Shown one piece after another: positions 25,532 through 34,041 of a DNA stretch of 64,000 nucleotides (position 1 is its first letter; the number at the start of each line of letters is the position of its first letter). Location: positions 6,607-70,606 of the forward strand of contig DATKCN010000250.1 in NCBI GenBank assembly GCA_035513175.1, given 5' to 3'. Under the pieces are notes generated by a model. That model searched no databases. It had not been told where the DNA came from and was given only the letters and a program-made list of their open reading frames with translations. The stretch comes from DATKCN01 sp035513175 (lineage in GTDB: Bacteria; Chloroflexota; Chloroflexia; Thermomicrobiales; CFX8). A program made the translations under genes and the position numbers.

Positions 25532-26644
25532 CTACGCGTCACGCGTTGCGAACAGCAGGCACACCGGCGACGGCGCCATCGTGACGTTGCCCGTCTCTTC
25601 CAGACGCCCCGACTCCCCGTCGACGCGGAACGTGACGATCGTGTCGCTGTTCTGGTTGGCGGCCAGCAGATAGCGTCCCGTTGGGTCGATTCCGAAGTTG
25701 CGCGGCTCCTCGCCCAGCGTTGACTGGTGTCCTGCCGGCGCAAGCGTGCCGTCGAGCGGGTCGATGGCGAAGATGGCAATGCTGTCGTGTCCCCGGTTCG
25801 AGCCGTAGAGAAACCTGCCGTCCGGCCTGACGTGGACATCCGCGCAGGAGTTCCTGCCGTCGAATCCCTCCGGCAGCGTCGAGATGGTCTGCCGTGGCTC
25901 CAGCACGCCGCCGACAAGGTCCCAGCGGCACGCTGTTATGGTCGAGTCCAGCTCGTTGATGACGTAGACGAACGACGCTCCGGGATGGAACGCAAGGTGG
26001 CGCGGCCCCGCGCCCGGATGCAGGCTGGCGAACGGCGGGTCGTGCGGCGCGAGCCTCCCGAGCTCCAGATCGATGCGGTAGATGAGCACCTGATCGAGTC
26101 CGAGGTCGGCGACCAGCGCGACGGTGTTGGTCGGATCCGGTGTGATCGAGTGCGCGTGGGGTCCCTGCTGCCGCACTGGATGCACGCTGGAGCCGCTGTG
26201 CTGGTGGATGTCGCTGGCCTGCTTGAGCGAGCCGTCGCTCTCGACCGGCAACATGGCCACGCTGCCGGTCGCGTAATTCGCGACGAGGACGTACTGCCCG
26301 GTGGCGTCGACCATGAGGTGGCACGGATCGCCGCCGTGTGACGCCTCGCGGTTGAGAAAGCTGAGCCGCCCAGTCCCCGGATCGCGGGCGAAGGCGCTCA
26401 CCGCGCCGCCATCGTGCCCGTCGATGCTGGGAACCTCGTTGACGGCGTACAGCGTCCTGCCATCGGGCGCCAGCGCAAGGAAGGCGGGACTGGGAACGTC
26501 AGGGATCTCCTGCGCCAGCCGCAGCGCGCCGCTGTCGCTGTCGAACGAGTAGCAATAGAAGCCGTCGGCCCGGCCTCGCTCGCCGGGGCCGTGATGGGTG
26601 AACGTTCCAACGTAGACCCACGTCGCCGGGGCGTTGCCGCTCAT
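25532..26644 (-). CDS. Lactonase family protein (seven-bladed propeller, 6-phosphogluconolactonase-like)
   Basis: 370 residues from the ATG at 26644 with ACGGAG seven bases upstream. The sequence is a series of beta-propeller blades with repeated strands such as FLALAPDGRTLYAVNE, HAHSITPDPTNTVALVADLG, HLAFHPGASFVYVINE and NFGIDPTGRYLLAANQ, the pattern of the YbhE/Pgl lactonase family. Members hydrolyse 6-phosphogluconolactone or other sugar lactones; many are unassigned. The RidA gene lies 28 bases upstream on the same strand, so the two are probably co-transcribed. Confidence 0.9.
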   Translation of the reverse strand: MSGNAPATWVYVGTFTHHGPGERGRADGFYCYSFDSDSGALRLAQEIPDVPSPAFLALAPDGRTLYAVNEVPSIDGHDGGAVSAFARDPGTGRLSFLNREASHGGDPCHLMVDATGQYVLVANYATGSVAMLPVESDGSLKQASDIHQHSGSSVHPVRQQGPHAHSITPDPTNTVALVADLGLDQVLIYRIDLELGRLAPHDPPFASLHPGAGPRHLAFHPGASFVYVINELDSTITACRWDLVGGVLEPRQTISTLPEGFDGRNSCADVHVRPDGRFLYGSNRGHDSIAIFAIDPLDGTLAPAGHQSTLGEEPRNFGIDPTGRYLLAANQNSDTIVTFRVDGESGRLEETGNVTMAPSPVCLLFATRDA

Positions 26645-26672
26645 CGTTGACTCCGTTCTGCGTACTCCCGCG

Positions 26673-27038
26673 TCACGCCAGCGCGATGCAGGCGAAGCCG
26701 CACTTGGCCTGGGTTGGGACCCCGAAGCGCGCCGTGTGGCGGGCCGGGAGCCCATGCGGAAAGTGCTTCACGTATTCGGCGTTGATCTCCTGGTAGTCGG
26801 CTGAGTTGGTAATCAACAGCGTCACCTGGATCACCTTTTCCAGCGACGACCCGGCCTCCTCCAGCACCGCCTTCATGTTGTTGACGGCCGCGCGGGCTTC
26901 CTCGGTGGCCGTGCCGTGCACGCCGCCCGAGATGCCGGACACGAACACCAATCCCGCCGCCTTCGTCGCCCGCGAGAACGGCCGCGCCTCGCCCTCCGGT
27001 TGGCTGATGTACTCGATCCCGCGCTCCTGCTCCTGCAT
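26673..27038 (-). CDS. RidA (YjgF/YER057c/UK114) family protein
   Basis: 121 residues from the ATG at 27038 (GGGGGAGG five bases upstream). The fold signature is clear: an N-terminal PFSRATKAAGLVFVSG, ARAAVNNMKAVLEEAG, and a C-terminal PARHTARFGVP segment carrying the conserved Arg that binds the imine carboxylate in RidA. RidA proteins hydrolyse reactive enamine/imine intermediates from PLP enzymes. The C-terminus (QAKCGFACIALA) departs from the usual VEIE-x-IA ending, so it may belong to a Rid subfamily with a different substrate. It is first in a two-gene unit with the lactonase. Confidence 0.9.
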   Translation of the reverse strand: MQEQERGIEYISQPEGEARPFSRATKAAGLVFVSGISGGVHGTATEEARAAVNNMKAVLEEAGSSLEKVIQVTLLITNSADYQEINAEYVKHFPHGLPARHTARFGVPTQAKCGFACIALA

Positions 27039-27078
27039 ATCGCCTCCCCCTCTCCCACTTTCGCACGCGCCAGACCGC

Positions 27079-27120
27079 CGCATCATGCCAGCACGTCCGC
27101 ATCATGCCAGCACGTCCGCA
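27079..27120. repeat. 19-bp tandem duplication upstream of ridA
   Basis: CGCATCATGCCAGCACGTC occurs twice head to tail (27079-27097, 27098-27116) with the first bases of a third copy. It lies just upstream of the ridA start, at the edge of a repeat-rich gap. Confidence 0.8.
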
Positions 27121-27186
27121 GCGGGGCAACACACGGAGTCGGGATGCGGGACGTGGCGGGGATGGCGCGGGTAGCGCGCGCCGACC

Positions 27187-27530
27187 TCTGTAGGGGCCGG
27201 TCTTGCGCCGACCCACGGCCCGCTGGCCGTCCGGCAGGACCGGGCACGACGCAGGCACATGTGCGGTGAGCGCAACTAGTGCATGAGGAGTTCAAGGACG
27301 CCAAACCCATACACGTCCGGTTGTCGTCCTTGACCATGACGTAAACCGTCAGAGGCATCCGAGGCCGTTACGACACCGCCGGATCGGTCGGGCATCGCGG
27401 CGCGCGGCCAGCGGGCCGCCGGGCCCGGCAAGCCGCGGCCCCTACGGGGGTTGACAATGCGCCGCCGTTCGAAATCGGTCCGGCATCGACGCGGCGGCCT
27501 CACGGCCGAGGCCGGCACAAGACCGGCCCT
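27187..27530. repeat. Repeat-rich intergenic DNA between ridA and the M14 peptidase gene
   Basis: The 590 bases from 27039 to 27628 contain no gene I can support. A GTAGGGGCCGGTCTTG-type element occurs at about 27190-27212; a close inverted copy (GGCCGGCACAAGACCGGCCC) lies at about 27509-27528, and a third, more diverged copy (revcomp of GCCGCGGCCCCTACGG) at about 27431-27446. TCAAGGACG at 27292-27300 pairs with CGTCCTTGA at 27325-27333. These look like small dispersed palindromic elements. Confidence 0.55.
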
Positions 27531-27570
27531 AACCAGGATCGGCGCGCGGCATCCGAGCCCGTCGCCGCCG

Positions 27571-27633
27571 CGTCCCGCGTCCCGGCCAGCGCGTCCCGCT
27601 TCCCGACCAACGCGTTCCGCATCCCGACTCACC
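27571..27633. repeat. Three diverged 21-bp tandem repeats (3 x 7 bp) at the end of the M14 gene
   Basis: Units 27571-27591, 27592-27612 and 27613-27633 align position by position (first half CGTCCCG-CGTCCCG, CGTCCCG-CTTCCCG, CGTTCCG-CATCCCG; last seven bases more varied). The third unit contains the stop codon of the M14 peptidase gene, so that gene's end was set by the repeat. Confidence 0.75.
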
Positions 27634-30600
27634 CTAGCCGCAACGGCCGCGCCCGCCCGACGCGAAGGGTCACCGTCCCGTCCCCGTGCTCCGTCCGCCA
27701 CCGGCTGATCGGCGGCGCGGCGGCCAGCAGCAGGTCGAGCGTCGCCCTGTTCGCCAGCAGGTGAGCCCGCGCCACCCGCTCAAGGTGCTCGCCTTCGGCC
27801 GTCTCGTCGTTTACCTCCGTCACCCACGAGAGCACCGTCGTCTTCGGGAAGCGGGTCGCGAAGCCCCTTCCCTGCGGATCGGGCGGCGCGGAGTCGATGT
27901 GCCACAGCATGTCGTCGTGAAACTCGCCCGGAAAGCGGTCGGGCAGGCGCGACTGACCCCACTGGCGATAGCTCGCGCCGTAGACGCGGTTCCAATCGCC
28001 GATGTCGGTGTCGCGCACGATGGCCGACACCGCGTCGCGCAACGCCAGCGCCGCCGCCCGATGCTCGGGATACTCCGGCGCGTCGACCCAGCGGGCGATG
28101 CCGTACAGCAGCGCCTGCGGAATCCAGTACGACACGCCGAATCGCGGCGGGGAGCCGAACCCGGCGAACGGCTGCACCCATTCGTGCGACGGCACCCCGT
28201 GGTTGTCGACGATCGCGTCGGCGGGCCAGCGCTCCCATACCGCGCGTCGCACGCGGGCCTCGCCGAAACGGGTGTCGGGATCGAACGTCCCCTCGCCGAA
28301 CTCATAACCCAGCGCGTTGTAGCGCGCCGGGTGGTGCTTCCATGTGGTCGCGCCTGGCTCGGCCGCCAGCCGCGCGTGCAGCGCCGCGCCGTCCGGATTC
28401 TCATACGGCAGGATCAGCACGTTCACCGCGTCGAGGTAGCGCCGCCACTCGGGATCGGTCGCGCACAGCCAGGCCAGCCGGAACGCGGCGTTCGTGCTGG
28501 AGATTTCATTTGCGTGATGCCGCGCGACAACCAGATAGGTCGGTTTGAAGATGGCAGCCTTCATTGGAGAATGCAGCCTTCCCGGCGTCGGCGCCGCCAG
28601 CGACAGCGCGACCAGCGGCCGCCCCTGATACGAGTGGTCTTCCACCCAGGACGTGACCTCGGGGAAGGTGGCGAGCCCGGTCGCCCACGACATAACATCG
28701 TCACCGTGGATGTTGGTGTCCATTGGAGGGCCGGGGGATGAGGGCCGGGGGCCGCGAGGGGCGAGAAGCGAGGGGAGCGGCAGGCGGAGTTCAACGGATT
28801 CGGCTCCGAGGGAGATGATGGTAGATATTGAAGCGCCATCGGGCGTCGGCATCGCTGCCAGTTCGCGCAGGCGGGCGAGGGTTGGCCCGCTGTCGCCATC
28901 GACCTCTACAGCCACGTCGACGGCCAGTTCATCGCCGTGTCGGCGGATGCCGTCGACCCAGACAGCGGGTAGCGGCAGGGCAGGCCGCTCCGGCGCGGCG
29001 CGTAGCGTGACGCGGGCGCGCGGCGCCTGCCCGGGCGTGACGCGCACCAGCGGGATGACCGCCCCTGGGGCGTTGCAGCGCTCGCCGGTCTGCGCGCGCC
29101 CGTACATCTCGATCGCGTCGAGCGTTGTGAAGTAGATGTCCTCGGCCAACGCCTCCGCCGCCGAATCGTTCTCCTCGCGCACGCCGACCGGCTCGTTCGG
29201 CTCGCTGATCCATACCTCGGCCAGCAGCTCGCCGAAGAACGGCTGGGCAGCGGAGTGCGCCCCGCCGCGCGCCTCGATCAGCCGCAGCAGCTCCGGAATG
29301 ACCTCCTGCTGCCAGAAATCCCAGAAGGTTTCGAGGTCGGTCTGGAGTGGGAAGCTCCCTCGGCCCGTCGCACCGACGCCGTATACGCCGCCAGTTGTTA
29401 CCTCGACCGTGCCGCTGTCGGGGATGGCCGCCACGAAGGGCCGGTAACGCGAGAGCCAGCCCAGTTCGTCGAGATACACGCTGCCGCCATGCTCATCGAA
29501 GGCCTCGACGGTGAAGATTCTCCGATCCTGCCGCCGTTTCACCATCTCGACCGCCTCAAGCGGGATGCGAAGCGCTTCCGCCAGCAGTTCGTTGCCCGGA
29601 AACAGCTCCTGCAGCCAGCGGATGGGCATGTCCAGCAAGCCCTCCGGGCGCAGAGGACCGTCTGTTCGCAGTGGGGGATAGCTGATCCGCACACGCGAGA
29701 CCGGGAGACCTGCAAGGGCAGGAATGACAACCTCGCGCAGCCAACAGAGCCCGAACTTGAACGAGCACAGCACGGTGACACGGGCGTTCGGGCAGCCGTA
29801 TTCGGCGAGCAGCGTCTTCACCCGCTGGGCCAGCGCCTCGCGTTGAGCCAGAGGTTCGCTGACGAACACCGTCAGGTGTTCAGTGCCCTCCAGCCAACCC
29901 CCTGCCAGCATCTCGATCAAACGGTCGACCTCCCACGCCGCTTCCCAGTCGCGCTGCCAGATGATCTCGCCCGGCTCGTTCGGCTCCGGCCCGTCCCCCG
30001 CCAACCAGCGCCGCAGCGTGGCGACCGCCGAGGCCACGCCCCCGGTTTCGGGCGCGGTTACATGGGGCCATGTTGCGGCCACCTGCTCGATAAGCGCGGC
30101 CAGCGCCTCAGGCTCGCCCCCGGCCAGCCAACCGTTCGGCACGCGCCGGAGCGAGGCAGCCCCGTCGCCGGGCCGCACGTCGAAGACGGCGCCGCTGACG
30201 GCCTCGCGCACGAGCGGAAACGTCAGCCCTCCGCTTTCGACGCCCAGTCGCGCCGCCAGGTTCGCCAGCGCGACGCCCAGCGGCGTCGGAAGCTCGTCAG
30301 GGAGGGCGAGGGCGATCCGCGACGCGTCCGGCAGCCGGTCTCCGTCGCGGTCCAGCAAGGCGCCATCGATAGTGCACAGGCGCGTCAGGCAGCGGGCCGG
30401 CTCGACGCCATCCGGCAGTGACGACGCGCGGGTTTCTTCAAAGGCGCTCGCCGTGGGCAGATCAGCGATCTCCGTGACGGTGACATGCTCCGCGCCATCC
30501 GGCAACACGGACGCTTCCGCGACAACCAGCGGCATCGGCAGCGCGTGCGTCTCCAGCCCTATGCGCGCGGCGGCGTCGATCAGCGCGGCCCAGAAGGCGC

Positions 30601-30703
30601 GCTCCCCGCTCCGTTCAGGCAGGTCAACGACCAGCCTGGCCGTCGCGTCATCCGGGTAGCCGTCGCCGTTCCGATCGACGGCCCAATCGCTGCTCACCTG
30701 CAT
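27629..30703 (-). CDS. Large M14-family zinc carboxypeptidase-like protein
   Basis: 1,024 residues from an ATG with GGAGG upstream; no signal peptide. The C-terminal third (about 690-1000) is the M14 domain: RHHANEISS supplies the H-xx-E zinc pair, LILPYENPDGA matches the substrate-binding NPDG loop, and VDNHGVPSHEW supplies the third zinc His. The N-terminus has two related segments of about 110 residues, each opening with a calcium-loop-like D-R-(N/D)-G-D-x-x-P-D motif (near residues 10 and 119) followed by matching helix/strand text (ARLVVDLP / RIALALPD; AARIGLETH / AARLGVESG). The middle (about 230-680) is not recognised. Probable intracellular peptidase of unknown substrate; such length is rare for M14. 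Confidence 0.8.
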   Translation of the reverse strand: MQVSSDWAVDRNGDGYPDDATARLVVDLPERSGERAFWAALIDAAARIGLETHALPMPLVVAEASVLPDGAEHVTVTEIADLPTASAFEETRASSLPDGVEPARCLTRLCTIDGALLDRDGDRLPDASRIALALPDELPTPLGVALANLAARLGVESGGLTFPLVREAVSGAVFDVRPGDGAASLRRVPNGWLAGGEPEALAALIEQVAATWPHVTAPETGGVASAVATLRRWLAGDGPEPNEPGEIIWQRDWEAAWEVDRLIEMLAGGWLEGTEHLTVFVSEPLAQREALAQRVKTLLAEYGCPNARVTVLCSFKFGLCWLREVVIPALAGLPVSRVRISYPPLRTDGPLRPEGLLDMPIRWLQELFPGNELLAEALRIPLEAVEMVKRRQDRRIFTVEAFDEHGGSVYLDELGWLSRYRPFVAAIPDSGTVEVTTGGVYGVGATGRGSFPLQTDLETFWDFWQQEVIPELLRLIEARGGAHSAAQPFFGELLAEVWISEPNEPVGVREENDSAAEALAEDIYFTTLDAIEMYGRAQTGERCNAPGAVIPLVRVTPGQAPRARVTLRAAPERPALPLPAVWVDGIRRHGDELAVDVAVEVDGDSGPTLARLRELAAMPTPDGASISTIISLGAESVELRLPLPSLLAPRGPRPSSPGPPMDTNIHGDDVMSWATGLATFPEVTSWVEDHSYQGRPLVALSLAAPTPGRLHSPMKAAIFKPTYLVVARHHANEISSTNAAFRLAWLCATDPEWRRYLDAVNVLILPYENPDGAALHARLAAEPGATTWKHHPARYNALGYEFGEGTFDPDTRFGEARVRRAVWERWPADAIVDNHGVPSHEWVQPFAGFGSPPRFGVSYWIPQALLYGIARWVDAPEYPEHRAAALALRDAVSAIVRDTDIGDWNRVYGASYRQWGQSRLPDRFPGEFHDDMLWHIDSAPPDPQGRGFATRFPKTTVLSWVTEVNDETAEGEHLERVARAHLLANRATLDLLLAAAPPISRWRTEHGDGTVTLRVGRARPLRLG

Positions 30704-30731
30704 GGCGCCCCCTCCCGTGCCTGCAGGGCGA

Positions 30732-30758
30732 TTGTACCGGTGTCGGTCTCGCTATAAT
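30732..30758 (+). promoter_or_regulatory. Candidate promoter for the Rad52-like gene
   Basis: A perfect TATAAT at 30753-30758 lies 56 bases before the ATG at 30815. The best -35 is TTGTAC at 30732-30737 with a short 15-base spacer, so the -10 is the main evidence. Confidence 0.5.
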
Positions 30759-30814
30759 GCGGGCACGAACGACGCGCGCCGCCGTCGTCACGTGGACGGA
30801 GCATAAGAAGCCCC

Positions 30815-31606
30815 ATGAGCACCCGATTCGACCCTCGCCCACACCTTCGGCAGCTCGAAAACGGCTCGCTGTACCTGGACATCAAGTGGCGCCTGCACTG
30901 GCTGCGGTCCGAGCATCCGGATGCTCGCATCGAGACGGAGCTGGTATCCCTGGAAGGGGATTCCGCCGTCTGCAAGGCCGTCATTCACGTTCCGGATGGC
31001 GGCTCGGCAACCGCCCATGGCAGCGCGTCCGGCGGCTCGCCCGTCGAGCAGGCCGAGTCCCGCGCCATTGGACGAGCGCTGGTCGCGCTCGGCTACGGCG
31101 CCGAGTTTGCCGACGAGGACCCGATTCAGGCGCGCGGCGCCGAGCGGCCCGTCTCGCTCGTGCGCCAGCCCGCGCCTATCCCGGAGCATCACGAGCGGCA
31201 GGAGCGGGGTGAGACGTCCGCCCCGCCGGTGCAGCTGCAGCAGCCGGAGCGCCCGCCACGTCCCGTGCGGCGCGACGATGACGCCGCAGAGCCACCCCCA
31301 TTGCAACGCCAGCCCCGGGAAATCCACGAGGCCCCTCCCGCGCCGCAGGCCGCGCCCGCGACCATGTCGCGCGGCTCGGATCTGCGCGAGCAGGTCAGCC
31401 AGGAGCCGACCGCCGAAACGTCCCGCGAAGACGTGTCGTGGACGCGCTTCTGGGAATGGGCGCGCCGCAGTGGCTATCGCGACGCGAGCCACCTGAAAGA
31501 ACTGCTGGGCGTCGAGGTTTCCGGGCTGACGCCGCGCGAGGTGCGGGCCCACATCAAGCGGTACGAAATGGACCACCCGTCGCCGAGCGCGAGCGAGGAA
31601 GAGTGA
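30815..31606 (+). CDS. Rad52/DdrA-like single-strand annealing protein candidate
   Basis: 263 residues. Residues 1-95 resemble the Rad52/DdrA-type DNA-annealing fold seen in phage and bacterial recombination proteins: GSLYLDIKWRLHWLRSEHPD, then a beta meander (AVCKAVIHVPDGGSATAHG) and the diagnostic helix VEQAESRAIGRALVALGYG. A proline- and charge-rich linker of about 90 residues (100-195) leads to a small helical C-terminal domain (WTRFWEWARRSGYRDAS, LTPREVRAHIKRY). Known relatives bind ssDNA and anneal strands; here the role is inferred from the fold pattern only. A TATAAT box lies upstream, and the MFS gene follows after 25 bases. No phage genes surround it. Confidence 0.62.
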   Translation: MSTRFDPRPHLRQLENGSLYLDIKWRLHWLRSEHPDARIETELVSLEGDSAVCKAVIHVPDGGSATAHGSASGGSPVEQAESRAIGRALVALGYGAEFADEDPIQARGAERPVSLVRQPAPIPEHHERQERGETSAPPVQLQQPERPPRPVRRDDDAAEPPPLQRQPREIHEAPPAPQAAPATMSRGSDLREQVSQEPTAETSREDVSWTRFWEWARRSGYRDASHLKELLGVEVSGLTPREVRAHIKRYEMDHPSPSASEEE

Positions 31607-31631
31607 CCGCCTCCGCCGGGGCGCTCGACGG

Positions 31632-32813
31632 GTGACGGCAGCCGCACCCCCGCCGCGATCGGCCGCGCTCGACGAGCCCGCGACGCTGTTCACCGCCCCA
31701 TTTCTCCTCACCTGCGCGACCGGCTTCGCGCTCTTCACCTCGTTCATGCTGATGCTTGCCATTCTGCCCCTGCATTTGAAGGAGGAGCTGGGCGGGACTG
31801 ACGCCGCGGTCGGGCTGATCATCGGCGTGTTCGCTTTCGCGGCGCTGTTCCCCCGTCCGTTCATCGGGCGCGAGATCGACCGCAGCGGCAGCAAGCGCTT
31901 CCTGATGGCAGGCGCGGTCATCTTCGTCTTTGCCTCGCTGCTGTACCTCGTCGCTGGCAACATCCCGCTGCTGATGGGTGTCCGGGTGCTGCACGGCGTC
32001 GGAATGGCCTGCTTTCACACCGCCGCGTTCTCCTTCGTCGCCGAACTGGCGCCCGCTCGCAGGCGCGGTGAGGCGATGGGCATCTGGGGCCTGATGTCGA
32101 CCTTCGCCACCGCCATCGGCCCCTTCGTCGGGCTGATCATCCGCGACAGCGCCGGGACCGGCGCCGTCTTTCTGGTCTCCGCAGCCTGCGCCGCAACTGG
32201 CATGTTTCTCATAGCGTTCGTGCGCGAGCCGCCCCGCGCGGTCTACGACACGCCGCGCGACGGTGGCCTGTTCGAGCCCGCCGTGCTCACCCCGGCCATC
32301 ATGGTCGTCCTGCTGACGCTCGTCTACGGCGCCGTGTCGTCGTTCGTCCTGCTATATGCCGATGAACGGGACATCGCGCGCAAGGGCTTGTACTTCACGG
32401 CCTTCGCGGCGGCGGTGCTGGCCTCGCGCGTCTTCGGCGGACGGCTTGCTGACCGTTATGGCCGCTGGGCAGTGATCCTGCCGGCCATGACCGTCACCGC
32501 CTGTGCGATGCTGACGTTGGCGATCACGTCCAGCCTGCCGCTCCTGCTGCTGGCGGGCATGCTGTTCGGCCTGGGCTTCGGGGCGGGACACCCCGCCATG
32601 ACCGCGCTGGCAGTCGATCTCGTGCGGCCCGAGCGGCGTGGCGCCGGGATGGCGACCTTTACGTCCGCTTTCGAGCTTGGCATCGGCAGCGGCTCGATCG
32701 TGATGGGGCTGGTCGCGGCCTCGACCGGATACGCGGCCATGTTCGCCATCTGCGCCGTCTTTCCGGCCATTGCCGTAGCCTATGGCGTAACTCGCCTGCG
32801 AGCGGCAGGCTGA
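31632..32813 (+). CDS. MFS transporter (YfcJ/arabinose-efflux-like)
   Basis: 393 residues from a GTG; twelve hydrophobic segments in two sets of six. Motif A-like loops are present in both halves (RPFIGREIDRSGSKRFLMAG after helix 2; GRLADRYGRWAVILPAM after helix 8), as in major facilitator drug/sugar exporters. The substrate cannot be read from sequence. It lies 25 bases after the Rad52-like gene and 20 bases before the HEPN-CBS gene, so the three may share a transcript, although their roles look unrelated. Confidence 0.9.
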   Translation: MTAAAPPPRSAALDEPATLFTAPFLLTCATGFALFTSFMLMLAILPLHLKEELGGTDAAVGLIIGVFAFAALFPRPFIGREIDRSGSKRFLMAGAVIFVFASLLYLVAGNIPLLMGVRVLHGVGMACFHTAAFSFVAELAPARRRGEAMGIWGLMSTFATAIGPFVGLIIRDSAGTGAVFLVSAACAATGMFLIAFVREPPRAVYDTPRDGGLFEPAVLTPAIMVVLLTLVYGAVSSFVLLYADERDIARKGLYFTAFAAAVLASRVFGGRLADRYGRWAVILPAMTVTACAMLTLAITSSLPLLLLAGMLFGLGFGAGHPAMTALAVDLVRPERRGAGMATFTSAFELGIGSGSIVMGLVAASTGYAAMFAICAVFPAIAVAYGVTRLRAAG

Positions 32814-32833
32814 CAAGCGGGCAGGGGAGAACC

Positions 32834-33637
32834 ATGGCGAATCAGCGGTCAAGGGGACGACAGCGGGGCCGGCGTCGCTGGAGCGAGGAACAGCTTCATC
32901 ACGGGCTGGACCTTGCCGACTACCTCGACGAGATGGTCGAGGTGCGCGCCGAGGCCGAGTCGAATCTGGCGCTCGCCGGAGAGCGCGCCCTCAAGGTGCT
33001 GGACCGCTTTCTCGCGAATCTGGCCGGCGCCATCGGCCTGTCGAACGAGCGGCCCGGCATGGGCGACTCGATCCGCTATCTGGAGCATCTTTCCGGCACG
33101 CCCCGCCAGATCGCCACGCAGGCCGACCGCTTCCGCGACACCCGCAACGCGCTGGCGCACAATCCCGACATCACCCTGCGCCCCGAAGCGGCCGCCCGCA
33201 TCATCGACGGCGTCGAGACGATCGTGCGCATGGCCGCCGAGCGCGTGCGCGATCTGGCGCACGGGCACATCGTCACAGCGCTGGAGAACGAGCCGCTCGC
33301 AGACGCCCGCGACCGCCTGCTCGAACACCACTACGACCAGCTCGTCGTCGTCGACGCGGACGGCGGCGTCGTCGACCTGCTCACTGACCGTGACATCGTG
33401 CTCGCCGAGGCCAACGAGGATGTCAACGGCTCCAACGACGTGTTCACCGTCGCAGACGCAATCGCGCCGCGCGGACATCCGGCAATCGCGCTGCTTCCGG
33501 TGGGAGCCAGCGCCGCCGAGGCGGTGGGCGCGCTGCAGAACGAGCGCACCGGCGCCGTCGTGCTTACCCAGCACGGGCGAACCGGCGAGCCGCCGCTGGG
33601 CATCATTACGCGTAAGGACCTGTTGAAGACAATGTAG
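32834..33637 (+). CDS. HEPN-like domain fused to a CBS pair
   Basis: 267 residues. After a basic N-terminus, residues about 20-135 are all-helical and contain RFRDTRNALAHNPD, in which R104-NALA-H109 fits the R-x4-6-H motif of HEPN RNases. Residues about 140-267 form a pair of CBS motifs (VVVDADGGVVDLLTDRDIV and LGIITRKDLLKTM), which usually bind adenine nucleotides and regulate the attached domain. A HEPN-CBS fusion could be a nucleotide-gated RNase, but the RNALAH motif also occurs in non-catalytic HEPN-type families. No partner nucleotidyltransferase is adjacent. It is last in a three-gene plus-strand run. Confidence 0.75.
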   Translation: MANQRSRGRQRGRRRWSEEQLHHGLDLADYLDEMVEVRAEAESNLALAGERALKVLDRFLANLAGAIGLSNERPGMGDSIRYLEHLSGTPRQIATQADRFRDTRNALAHNPDITLRPEAAARIIDGVETIVRMAAERVRDLAHGHIVTALENEPLADARDRLLEHHYDQLVVVDADGGVVDLLTDRDIVLAEANEDVNGSNDVFTVADAIAPRGHPAIALLPVGASAAEAVGALQNERTGAVVLTQHGRTGEPPLGIITRKDLLKTM

Positions 33638-33751
33638 GTGGGACGAAGCGTGTAACGCGGTGGGTCGGGACGCGGGGTGGCTTGCGACGAATCGAGGCCG
33701 TCGTCCGCACTGGCTCGTGAGGGGGTTCGATCTGTCCTCAACGCCGCGAGC

Positions 33752-33770
33752 AATTCGCGGCTCGCGAATT
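33752..33770. promoter_or_regulatory. Perfect 8-bp inverted repeat upstream of the transporter operon promoter
   Basis: AATTCGCG and CGCGAATT flank GCT, giving a 19-bp dyad 110 bases upstream of the -35 box. The rest of the 404-base gap 33638-34041 shows no gene. Shape fits a dimeric regulator site, but no regulator gene is adjacent. Confidence 0.4.
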
Positions 33771-33880
33771 TGCGCACTCTGACGACGATTCTCGTCGCCA
33801 CTTCCCCTCCCGTCGACGTAATGCGTCGCGCGCGTCGCGTGGGCGTCACGAAACCGCCGATCCTTGCCTCGCCCACTGAA

Positions 33881-33908
33881 TTGACAACACTTCGGGAGCG
33901 CCTATACT
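33881..33908 (+). promoter_or_regulatory. Sigma-70-type promoter for the peptide-transporter operon
   Basis: A perfect TTGACA at 33881-33886 and TATACT at 33903-33908 are separated by 16 bases. The predicted start near 33915 leaves a leader of about 125 bases before the ATG at 34042. This is the clearest promoter in the window. Confidence 0.8.
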
Positions 33909-34041
33909 ACCGCTAGCGCAATTCAACACACCGAAATAGTCGCGTGCTCGCGACCCCCCGAAACCGAGATTGCAACGACAGGGAGGTAACAACCGCCGTT
34001 TTCGTCGATTAATTGAAGTAAACGCGTGAAGGAGAAGCCAC

